Positions 1 through 5,790 of a stretch of 6,263 bases of DNA are shown here, one piece after another (within the stretch, counting starts at the first letter, position 1; the number at the start of each line of letters is the position of its first letter). A program made the position numbers and the translations under genes. The notes under the pieces were generated by a model, which saw only the letters and a list, made by a program, of their open reading frames with translations, did no database searches and was not told the DNA's origin. The stretch is from Bacteriovoracaceae bacterium UBA2394 (GTDB taxonomy: Bacteria; Bdellovibrionota; UBA2394), in the NCBI GenBank assembly GCA_002343335.1, contig DDSI01000274.1, positions 1 to 6,263 on the forward strand, in the 5' to 3' direction.

Positions 1-1363
1 CCATTATCGCTTCGGGATAAGTGGGATGCGTGTGTATGGTCATCGCCAAATCTTCAATGCTTGCTCCCATTTCAATCGCAAGAGCGCCTTCAGCGATAAT
101 ATTTCCAGCATCTTTTCCAACGACGTGCATGCCGAGCAAATCATTGGTCTTTGCATCGCCAATCAATTTGCAAAATCCATCAGAGGCCTGATTCGCAAGA
201 GCCCGACCCAGCGCTGCGAACGGAAACTTGCCGATCTTCACATCGAGACCTTTGGCCTTCGCTTCAGTTTCGGTGAGACCCACCGACGCAATTTCCGGCT
301 CCGTAAAGATTGCACCCGGGATCACCCGGTAATCCACTTGCGCGAATTTGTCTCCCGCCATGTGAGCAGCGGCTATCACGGCCTCATGCGAAGCTCGATG
401 CGCTAACGCAGGGCCAGGGGTAACATCCCCAATTGCATAAATATGCGGCACAGAGGTTTGAAGTGATTTATTCACGGTCACAAAACCTTTGGGATCCAAT
501 TTGATTCCCGTTTTTTCAGGAGAAAGAAATTTCGTAAAAGGCCTGCGGCCCACACTCACCAAAACAACATCGGCTTCAAAGCTCATAGCCTTTCCATCTG
601 CCGCCGTACCTTTTACCACCGCATTCTTACCCTTGATTTCTCCACCTTGAACTTTAAACCCCGTGAAGATCTCTGCGTCTTTGGCCACCATGGATTTTTC
701 GACAACTTTCACCAAATCCAGATCCGTTCCAGGCAACAACTGATTTGCGTATTCCAAAATGGTCACTTTCGTTCCAAGCATGGAATAAAAACAACCGAGT
801 TCAAGACCGATCACACCGCCACCAATTAAAATCATTTTCTTGGGAATTTCTTGAAGATTCAGCGCTTCCTTGCTGGTGATGAATTTTTTTCCATCGATCG
901 CAAGTCCAGGGAGTGAAGCCGTCTCCGAACCGGTAGCGATGATCGCTTGATCAAATTCAATGGTCTCTTTTTTAGAAGAGTCATTCAGCGTGAGATCCAA
1001 TTGCTTCGCCGATTTAAACTCCGCCGTGCCCATGAACACTTCAATTCCATGGCGCTTGCAAAGTCCGCCGATCCCGCCGGTGAGCTTCTGAACGACGCCG
1101 TCCTTCCACTGCACCAATTTTTTCATATCGAGATCGAGATCCTTGAACGAAAATCCCATCTCTTTAGCGGAGTGATGCATCGTCTCATACAAATGAGCCG
1201 CATGAATGAGCGCCTTCGAAGGAATACAGCCCCAGTTTAAGCACGTCCCGCCCAAGTTATCGCGATCAATCAACGCTGTTTTCTTTCCAAGCTGAGCCAA
1301 TCGAATGGCAGCCACATAACCGCCCGGACCCGCACCAATCACTACTGAATCAAATTTTTTCAT
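1..1363 (-). CDS. lpdA: Dihydrolipoyl dehydrogenase (E3), C-terminus cut by window edge
   Basis: This FAD flavoenzyme re-oxidises the dihydrolipoyl arm of 2-oxoacid dehydrogenase E2 subunits and passes electrons to NAD+ in the cytoplasm. The frame is open from the ATG at 1363 to the left edge, giving 454 visible codons. Visible motifs are the N-terminal FAD-binding GAGPGG (residues 10-15), the redox disulfide in GGTCLNWGCIPSK (C41 and C46), the NAD-binding GGGVIG (181-186), the second FAD motif YAIGDVTPG (Asp313), and the C-terminal catalytic HPTYPE (His446, Glu451). The family is usually about 460-475 residues, so only about 15-20 residues should be missing. It follows E2 by 29 bp on the same strand, which fits an operon. 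A GGAG lies 8 nt before this ATG. An in-frame ATG six codons upstream (1381) is open but less well placed relative to a ribosome site. NWGC in place of the more common NVGC is a known variant. The identification is firm; the parent complex is inferred from the neighbouring E2. Confidence 0.96.
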   Translation of the reverse strand, partial: MKKFDSVVIGAGPGGYVAAIRLAQLGKKTALIDRDNLGGTCLNWGCIPSKALIHAAHLYETMHHSAKEMGFSFKDLDLDMKKLVQWKDGVVQKLTGGIGGLCKRHGIEVFMGTAEFKSAKQLDLTLNDSSKKETIEFDQAIIATGSETASLPGLAIDGKKFITSKEALNLQEIPKKMILIGGGVIGLELGCFYSMLGTKVTILEYANQLLPGTDLDLVKVVEKSMVAKDAEIFTGFKVQGGEIKGKNAVVKGTAADGKAMSFEADVVLVSVGRRPFTKFLSPEKTGIKLDPKGFVTVNKSLQTSVPHIYAIGDVTPGPALAHRASHEAVIAAAHMAGDKFAQVDYRVIPGAIFTEPEIASVGLTETEAKAKGLDVKIGKFPFAALGRALANQASDGFCKLIGDAKTNDLLGMHVVGKDAGNIIAEGALAIEMGASIEDLAMTIHTHPTYPEAIM

Positions 1364-1371
1364 AACCTCTA

Positions 1372-1375
1372 CTCC
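1372..1375 (-). promoter_or_regulatory. Ribosome binding site of lpdA (GGAG)
   Basis: On the minus strand a GGAG lies 8 nt before the ATG at 1363, in the 29-bp gap after the E2 stop codon. It decides between the ATG at 1363 and the in-frame ATG at 1381, which lies upstream of this site. The gap also contains three tandem ATGG units (about 1374-1385). Confidence 0.6.
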
Positions 1376-1392
1376 ATCCATCCATTAAAAAT

Positions 1393-2658
1393 TTATACGA
1401 AGGCCATTCGCGCGGGATTCTCCATGTATTCACAGAAAAGGCGCATGTAACCCGCCGCGATTGCGCCATCCACGATGCGATGATCGCAAGTGATGTTGGT
1501 GTACATCATGGGCCGGGACACGATGACATCATCGCCATTCACTTCTTTGACGATCGGGCGCTTCTTGATTTGGAACATTCCAAGAATAACGGACTCTGGG
1601 TAATTGATGATAGGCGTAGCGTATAGCCCTCCAATATTTCCCGGGTTGGTGATCGTAATTGTCGAGCCGGTGAGATCTTGCAAACTGGCTTTGCCTGTGC
1701 GCGCGCGATCCGCGACTTCTTTGATCTCTCGAGCGAGTTGAAACACGTCTTTTTGATCACAATCTCGCACCACACCCACCATGAGGCCATTGTCGGTCTG
1801 AACGGAAATCCCAAAATGATAGTAGTGCTTAATCACCACTTCATTTCGCTCTTCATCCAAGCTGGAATTTAAAATGGGGAATTTCTTCATCGCGGAAATA
1901 GAACCCTTGATGAAAAACGGCAAGTAACTGAGCTTCACTCCCAAGTTGGCTTTTTCAGCAAATTTATTCATCTCATCTCGAAGCGCCATGATCTCCGTGA
2001 AGTCCACTTCATCAAAGTGTGTGAAATGCACGGCTTTGTTGTGCGACTCGGTCAAATGCTCTGAAATTTTTCTCCGAATGCCGACGAAGGGAATTCGCTC
2101 TTCCAAATTCGATTTGACCAAACCCGCTTTATACATCGTCGCAGCGGTCGTCCCCACTTTAACGAGATCGCCGCGAAGCACGCGCCCACGATCGCCACTG
2201 CCTTGCACATTTGAGAGATCCACATTCAATTCCCGGGCTGCTTTTCTCACCGCGGGGGATGCCAAGACTCGCTCTCCCGAAGTCTCTTTGGGTGACGATG
2301 ATGGCGGAGCGGAAGTTTTCTGCTCCTTCTTTGGAGCAGCTTCCGCCTTTGGCGCCGCCTCCGCCTTGGGTGCTGCTTCTTCTTTCTTCGCTTCCGCTTT
2401 CGGCGCTGAAGCTTCTGCTGAACCCGTCTCCTCGATATCAATCAGCGGCGCATGCACCTTCGCGATATCCCCCGCCTTGTAATAAAGTTTTTTCACGACA
2501 CCGGAGCGCGGCGCGGGAACTTCGACGGTGGCTTTGTCCGTCATGACTTCCACCATCGTCTGATCGGCTTGAATCGTGTCGCCTTCCTTCACTCGCCAAG
2601 AGACGATTTCTCCCTCGGCCAATCCTTCACCTAACTCAGGCAATTTAAACGTTCCCAT
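1393..2658 (-). CDS. Dihydrolipoamide acyltransferase, E2 of a 2-oxoacid dehydrogenase complex
   Basis: This is the core subunit that moves the acyl group from E1 through a lipoyl arm to coenzyme A. The 421 residues contain one N-terminal lipoyl domain (about 3-77) with the lipoylated lysine in MTDKA (K42). An Ala/Pro/Lys/Glu-rich flexible linker (about 79-128) follows, then a peripheral-subunit-binding domain (about 130-168, ending GDRGRVLRGDL) that docks E1/E3. The catalytic domain (about 185-421) has the active-site DHRIVDG (392-398; His393, Asp397) and the GNIGGLYATPI stretch. Length and layout match single-lipoyl E2s. The ATG at 2658 has AAAGGA 9 nt upstream and starts directly with the lipoyl domain. 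The start lies inside the end of lipA (14-nt overlap), suggesting translational coupling, and E3 follows. Pyruvate or branched-chain 2-oxoacids are the likeliest substrates. The DHRIVDG context does not clearly favour 2-oxoglutarate, and no E1 is present to decide, so no gene symbol is given. Confidence 0.95.
   Translation of the reverse strand: MGTFKLPELGEGLAEGEIVSWRVKEGDTIQADQTMVEVMTDKATVEVPAPRSGVVKKLYYKAGDIAKVHAPLIDIEETGSAEASAPKAEAKKEEAAPKAEAAPKAEAAPKKEQKTSAPPSSSPKETSGERVLASPAVRKAARELNVDLSNVQGSGDRGRVLRGDLVKVGTTAATMYKAGLVKSNLEERIPFVGIRRKISEHLTESHNKAVHFTHFDEVDFTEIMALRDEMNKFAEKANLGVKLSYLPFFIKGSISAMKKFPILNSSLDEERNEVVIKHYYHFGISVQTDNGLMVGVVRDCDQKDVFQLAREIKEVADRARTGKASLQDLTGSTITITNPGNIGGLYATPIINYPESVILGMFQIKKRPIVKEVNGDDVIVSRPMMYTNITCDHRIVDGAIAAGYMRLFCEYMENPARMAFV
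2326..2376 (-). repeat. Tandem Ala-Pro-Lys-Ala-Glu repeats in the E2 linker
   Basis: Residues 95-111 of E2 consist of near-identical AAPKAEA units inside a longer Ala/Pro/Lys/Glu linker. Third codon positions differ between the units, so the repeat is kept at protein level and is not a recent DNA slippage product. Such linkers give the lipoyl domain its swinging range between E1, E2 and E3 active sites. Confidence 0.8.
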
Positions 2659-3595
2659 AGATCTGGATCCTTTCGTTTAACATTCTTTCTACAAAAAATT
2701 CTGCGGCTCGATAGCTGCTACGAACCATGGGTCCTGCCGCGACAAACTTGAATCCCATTTCCAAACCGCGCGCTTCCAATTCTTTAAATTCATCGGGATG
2801 AAAATATCGAACGATCGGATGGTGGTTTTTGGTGGGCTGTAAATATTGACCCAAGGTCAAAATATCCACGTCCACATCGCGAAGTTCTTTCATGGATTCC
2901 AAAACTTCATGCATATCCTCACCGAGGCCGAGCATGATGGAAGATTTCGTGAAAATGGTGGGGCTCAATTTTTTGGCCAGGCGATGATAATGGAGCGAAA
3001 TCTCCTGGCGACATCGCGCATCGCGCACACTCGGTGCGAGCCGCTTCACCGTTTCAATATTGTGAGCGAGCACATCCACGCCAGACTCCAGCATGGTTTG
3101 AATGGAAGTTTCTTGCGTCCGCCGAAAATCAGGCGTGAGCGTCTCCACTTTAACGGCCGGGTTCATCTTTTTGATCTCCCGAACCGTGTCCGCAAAATGT
3201 TTGGAGCCTTCATCAGGCAATTCATCTCGATTCACGCTGGTGAGAACGACGTAATTCAAATTGAGCGTCTTCACCGAGCCTGCAATCTTAAGCGGCTCCA
3301 AGGGATCAAGTGCGTTCGGCCTACCCGTCTTCACATGACAAAATTTACAAGCGCGCGTGCAGGTGTCGCCCATCAACATGAAGGTCGCCGTTCCCGAATT
3401 CCAACATTCATAAATATTAGGGCAGCGCGCCTCCTGGCAGACGGTGGCCAAGCCATGCTCTTTCACCAAACCATCGATGGTTTTATAGCGATCGCTCTCG
3501 GAAAGCTTGATGCGGAACCAGTCGGGCTTTTGCAAAGGCGCCCAAGCCGTTTCAGGTGAAAGCGCGGTTTTAACTGGGGCCTTAGGACGTGGCAC
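2645..3595 (-). CDS. lipA: Lipoyl synthase (radical SAM)
   Basis: LipA inserts two sulfurs into a protein-bound octanoyl chain to make the lipoyl cofactor of E2 and GcvH-type proteins. The 316 residues show both iron-sulfur cluster motifs: the auxiliary CX4CX5C (C53, C58, C64), whose cluster is the sulfur donor, and the radical-SAM CX3CX2C (C79, C83, C86). The LipA-specific RSSY (292-295) near the C-terminus supplies the serine ligand to the auxiliary cluster. Length is normal for the family. The start is GTG at 3595; an in-frame TAG at 3601-3599 excludes anything further upstream. AGAGG abuts the GTG with no spacing, which is abnormal. TTG at codon 21, just before KPDWFRIKL, is a possible alternative that would still keep the conserved core. 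The 3' end overlaps the E2 start by 14 nt, putting the cofactor-making enzyme next to its substrate protein. No lipB or lplA is seen in the window. Confidence 0.97.
   Translation of the reverse strand: MPRPKAPVKTALSPETAWAPLQKPDWFRIKLSESDRYKTIDGLVKEHGLATVCQEARCPNIYECWNSGTATFMLMGDTCTRACKFCHVKTGRPNALDPLEPLKIAGSVKTLNLNYVVLTSVNRDELPDEGSKHFADTVREIKKMNPAVKVETLTPDFRRTQETSIQTMLESGVDVLAHNIETVKRLAPSVRDARCRQEISLHYHRLAKKLSPTIFTKSSIMLGLGEDMHEVLESMKELRDVDVDILTLGQYLQPTKNHHPIVRYFHPDEFKELEARGLEMGFKFVAAGPMVRSSYRAAEFFVERMLNERIQIYGNV
2668..2673 (-). promoter_or_regulatory. Ribosome binding site of E2 inside the lipA 3' end
   Basis: AAAGGA on the minus strand lies 9 nt before the E2 ATG at 2658 and is encoded within the last codons of lipA. 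It supports the E2 start and translation re-initiation by ribosomes finishing lipA. Confidence 0.55.
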
Positions 3596-3601
3596 CCTCT
3601 A

Positions 3602-3630
3602 TTTATTGCCTCAAAATGAGGGGTAAGCAA
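3602..3630 (-). promoter_or_regulatory. Candidate sigma-70-type promoter for lipA-E2-lpdA
   Basis: On the minus strand TTGCTT (3630-3625) and AATAAA (3607-3602) are separated by exactly 17 nt, resembling -35 and -10 boxes (3/6 and 4/6 matches to consensus). The predicted transcription start falls at about the GTG of lipA, which would make the message leaderless. It lies in the 93-bp gap after ddl, so lipA-E2-lpdA could be transcribed separately from ddl. The match is by eye only. Confidence 0.3.
3609..3621 (-). other. Short hairpin ahead of lipA
   Basis: CCTCA and TGAGG form a 5-bp stem around a 3-nt loop. No T-run follows on either strand, so it is not a convincing intrinsic terminator. On the minus strand its GAGG lies 13 nt before the lipA GTG, so the hairpin could hide a distant Shine-Dalgarno if transcription begins upstream (for example from ddl). 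It also lies within the spacer of the candidate promoter. Confidence 0.3.
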
Positions 3631-3645
3631 CTAGAGAGGTCAGTA

Positions 3646-3660
3646 ATCCGAATTGCGGAT
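3646..3660. repeat. Short inverted repeat ATCCG/CGGAT between ddl and lipA
   Basis: ATCCG and CGGAT flank a 5-nt centre (AATTG on the plus strand) in the ddl-lipA gap. No T-tract follows, so it is not a clear ddl terminator. It could be an operator-like site or chance. Confidence 0.25.
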
Positions 3661-3688
3661 CGATGGCGATGCAGCGCGAGGCCCGTTA

Positions 3689-4738
3689 TTACCGCGAAGC
3701 GAGGTTAATTAATCGCGTGATCAGCTCCGAATACCCCACTCCCGCGAGCTGCATGAGCTTTGGATACATGCTGATGGGGGTAAATCCTGGGATTGTATTC
3801 ACCTCGTTGAGCAGAAACTGCCCATCGCTCTGCCGCAAAAAGAAGTCGAGGCGCGCCATACCGGAACATTCGAGCGCATTGAACACGCCCACTGCCAACG
3901 CCTGCAACTGTTTCAACTGCTCGGGAGGAAGGGGCGCCGGATAAATGAGTTCGGCCGCATCTTCTAAGACATACTTGGCATCGTAGGAATAAAACTCGGT
4001 CTTGATGCGAATCTCTCCTGCTGGACTCACGGTGAGATCACCGCGATTCCCCAAAATCGCGACTTCGATCTCGCGTCCTACGACGGCATCTTCCACCAAA
4101 ACTTTTTCATCCAGCTTGAAGGCTTCGGTGAGAGCATGCGTGAGCTCGGCTTGCGACTTCACTTTGAAAACACCGATGCTACTCCCGAGTCTCGCCGGCT
4201 TCACAAAAAGGGGAAAATTCGTGGGCTGATACTTTTTGTAATCGTCCGTTTTATAAATTTCTTCAAAGGCCGCTACGGGTAGGTTGGCCAAAGCGCAAAG
4301 GCGCTTCGTCACTCCTTTGTCCATGCATATTGCCGAAGACTTTACATCGCAGCCCACGACCGGAACGCCCGAGAATTCAAAGAGTCCCTGAATGCTTCCA
4401 TCTTCTCCGCCCGGTCCATGCAACACGGGAAAGGCGACATCAAATTCATACGAGCGGCCGCCAACGAGGATCTTCGGTTTCGACCCTGCCGCTGAAAAGG
4501 GCTGAATGGAAATGAGCTCGCCCTTCGGCGTTTTCACTTCGCGAGGATTTCGAGGCGTCTTCATCACATCCTCGACGCTCACATGAAACATCGCGCCGCC
4601 TTTATCGATTACTACGACCAAGGGCTCAAACTTCAACTTATCGAGGGCTTCTAGGATGTGCTTGGAAGAAATGAGAGAAATTTCGTGCTCTTCGGATTTT
4701 CCACCGATCAGAAACAGGACTCGCTTTTTCGACGCCAT
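3689..4738 (-). CDS. ddl: D-alanine--D-alanine ligase
   Basis: This ATP-grasp enzyme joins two D-alanines to make the dipeptide that ends the peptidoglycan stem peptide; it acts in the cytoplasm. The 349 residues carry the family motifs in order: GGKSEEHEIS (12-21), HGPGGEDGSIQG (107-118), KPARLGSSIGV (180-190), and the metal/ATP site DFF...LLNEVNTIPGFTPISMYPKL (298-328, with Glu312 and Asn314). The loop EFYSYDAKY (248-256) has the Tyr-type arrangement of D-Ala-D-Ala ligases, not that of D-Ala-D-lactate (Van-type) enzymes, so vancomycin-type resistance is not suggested. The ATG at 4738 is followed at once by the expected first beta strand (KKRVLFLIGG); only a weak GAAG precedes it. The gene ends with two TAA codons in a row. 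It is divergent from the plus-strand oxidoreductase and 93 bp upstream of lipA; no other cell-wall genes are adjacent. Confidence 0.96.
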   Translation of the reverse strand: MASKKRVLFLIGGKSEEHEISLISSKHILEALDKLKFEPLVVVIDKGGAMFHVSVEDVMKTPRNPREVKTPKGELISIQPFSAAGSKPKILVGGRSYEFDVAFPVLHGPGGEDGSIQGLFEFSGVPVVGCDVKSSAICMDKGVTKRLCALANLPVAAFEEIYKTDDYKKYQPTNFPLFVKPARLGSSIGVFKVKSQAELTHALTEAFKLDEKVLVEDAVVGREIEVAILGNRGDLTVSPAGEIRIKTEFYSYDAKYVLEDAAELIYPAPLPPEQLKQLQALAVGVFNALECSGMARLDFFLRQSDGQFLLNEVNTIPGFTPISMYPKLMQLAGVGYSELITRLINLASR

Positions 4739-4773
4739 ATCTTCAGCGTATCTCGAAATCTCTTCGGCTCATA

Positions 4774-4787
4774 AACGAAATTTCGTT
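4774..4787. promoter_or_regulatory. Perfect 14-bp palindrome in the ddl/NMO divergent region
   Basis: AACGAAATTTCGTT is a perfect inverted repeat, centred 36 bp from the ddl ATG and 20 bp from the start of the plus-strand gene. It lies in the 62-bp region between divergent genes, a place where a dimeric repressor could control one or both. Its right half runs into a CGTTAC direct repeat (4784-4789 and 4795-4800) with an 11-bp period, about one helical turn. Function is inferred from position and symmetry only. Confidence 0.4.
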
Positions 4788-4792
4788 ACGAT
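4787..4792 (+). promoter_or_regulatory. Candidate -10 element of the NMO-family gene
   Basis: TACGAT (4/6 match to TATAAT) ends 8 nt before the ATG at 4801, with no recognisable -35 box and no Shine-Dalgarno between it and the ATG. If real, transcription would begin at or next to the start codon, giving a leaderless message. It abuts the palindrome, so a bound repressor would block it. Weak, by-eye match. Confidence 0.22.
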
Positions 4793-4800
4793 AGCGTTAC

Positions 4801-5790
4801 ATGAAGATTGAGACTGCATTCACCAAGGATCTAGGAATTGACTTACCCATTCTCGTGGCTCCCATGTTTTTAGTGAGCGGCCCTGACATGTTGATTGCTG
4901 CGGCCGAGCACGGAGCCATCGGCGCGGTGCCCACATTGAATTTTAGAACGACGGATTTACTCAAAGAGGGATTCCAAAAAATTCGCGTGGGTACGAAGAA
5001 ACCTTACGGCGCAAACTTGATTGTTCAAAAAACGAATCCCTACGCCAAAGAACATTTGAAAGTTTGCTTGGATCTAGGCGTTCCATTTTACATCACCTCG
5101 CTGGGGAATCCGAAGGAGGTGATTACGGAGGCGCACAAGAACGGCGCGAAAGTTTACTGCGATGTCACCAATATGGAGTTTGCGCAGAAGGTTGTGGACC
5201 TCGGAGCGGATGGATTGATCGCCGTATGCGCGGGCGCAGGCGGTCACGCAGGAGAAGTGACGCCCATTGTTTTCATTCCCGCTCTGAAAGAGCGATTTAA
5301 AATTCCCGTGGTGGCTGCAGGAGGAGTCGTCGGTGGAAAAGGCATGGCGGCCATGCTCGCCTTGGGGGCGGATGCGGTGAGCGTAGGCACGCGCTTCATC
5401 GCTTCCAAAGAAGCGCCGGTGAACAATCAATATAAAGAGGCGATCGTGAAGGCCAAGGTGGAGGACATCGTCTACACCGAGAAAATTTCGGGCACACCTT
5501 GTTCTGTCATTCAAACCCCGTACGTTAAGAAATGGGGGTTGAAGCAAAATATGTTTGAGCGATTCTTGAGTAACAACCGATCGATTCGAAAATACTATAA
5601 GATGCTCGTTCAATATCGCGGCATGAAGTTGATGGATCGTGCGGCGCAGGTTCCCACGTACAAAGATGTCTGGTGTGCAGGTCAGTCGTCTGGGCTCATT
5701 CACGATGTGAAGCCCGTCGGGGAAATTTTACAGACGATGATCGAAGAATATTCGGCGACCGTTAAGATTTTGCCGAAAGTCGACGTCTGA
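4801..5790 (+). CDS. Nitronate monooxygenase / 2-nitropropane dioxygenase family FMN enzyme
   Basis: This is a 329-residue FMN-binding TIM-barrel oxidoreductase, probably cytoplasmic. Family features are the N-terminal PILVAPM strand (16-22), GAGGHAGE (145-152) with the conserved active-site His149, the phosphate-binding AAGGVVGGKG (172-181), and GADAVSVGTRF (189-199). A C-terminal VWCAGQSSGLIHDVKPVGEI segment is shared by nitronate monooxygenases and FabK-type enoyl-ACP reductases. Characterised members oxidise alkyl nitronates (including propionate 3-nitronate) or reduce enoyl-ACP, and many uncharacterised members have other substrates, so the precise reaction is open. The ATG at 4801 gives a normal N-terminus, but no Shine-Dalgarno precedes it. 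The gene is divergent from ddl (62-bp gap) and its last 29 nt overlap the 3' end of the convergent gene on the other strand. No fatty-acid genes adjoin it, so context does not favour FabK. Confidence 0.88.
   Translation: MKIETAFTKDLGIDLPILVAPMFLVSGPDMLIAAAEHGAIGAVPTLNFRTTDLLKEGFQKIRVGTKKPYGANLIVQKTNPYAKEHLKVCLDLGVPFYITSLGNPKEVITEAHKNGAKVYCDVTNMEFAQKVVDLGADGLIAVCAGAGGHAGEVTPIVFIPALKERFKIPVVAAGGVVGGKGMAAMLALGADAVSVGTRFIASKEAPVNNQYKEAIVKAKVEDIVYTEKISGTPCSVIQTPYVKKWGLKQNMFERFLSNNRSIRKYYKMLVQYRGMKLMDRAAQVPTYKDVWCAGQSSGLIHDVKPVGEILQTMIEEYSATVKILPKVDV

Noticed and set aside
26..406. 126-codon plus-strand frame at the left end
   Set aside because: It lies opposite the C-terminal part of lpdA, whose catalytic and FAD motifs are intact on the minus strand.
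1946..2482. 178-codon plus-strand frame rich in Ala/Ser/Phe opposite E2
   Set aside because: It mirrors the repetitive E2 linker and subunit-binding domain; the composition follows from the reverse complement of Ala/Lys/Glu codons.
2659..2670. Adjacent BglII (AGATCT) and BamHI (GGATCC) sites just before the E2 ATG, resembling a cloning junction
   Set aside because: The 12 bp are in-frame lipA codons, the flanking lipA and E2 sequences are continuous and natural-looking, and no vector sequence is present.
2846..3559. 237-codon open frame on the plus strand opposite lipA
   Set aside because: It is antisense to a lipA with all cysteine motifs intact, and its His/Arg-rich translation resembles no family; a shadow of the real gene.
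3609..3621. Hairpin after ddl considered as an intrinsic terminator
   Set aside because: The stem is only 5 bp and no T-tract follows on either strand.
4490..4738. Possible vancomycin-type D-Ala-D-Lac ligase
   Set aside because: The omega-loop region reads FYSYDAKY with the Tyr-type arrangement of D-Ala-D-Ala ligases, and no vanH/vanX genes adjoin it.
5074..5703. 209-codon open frame on the minus strand opposite the NMO-family gene
   Set aside because: Antisense to a well-supported gene, with His/Arg-rich composition typical of a reverse-frame artefact.
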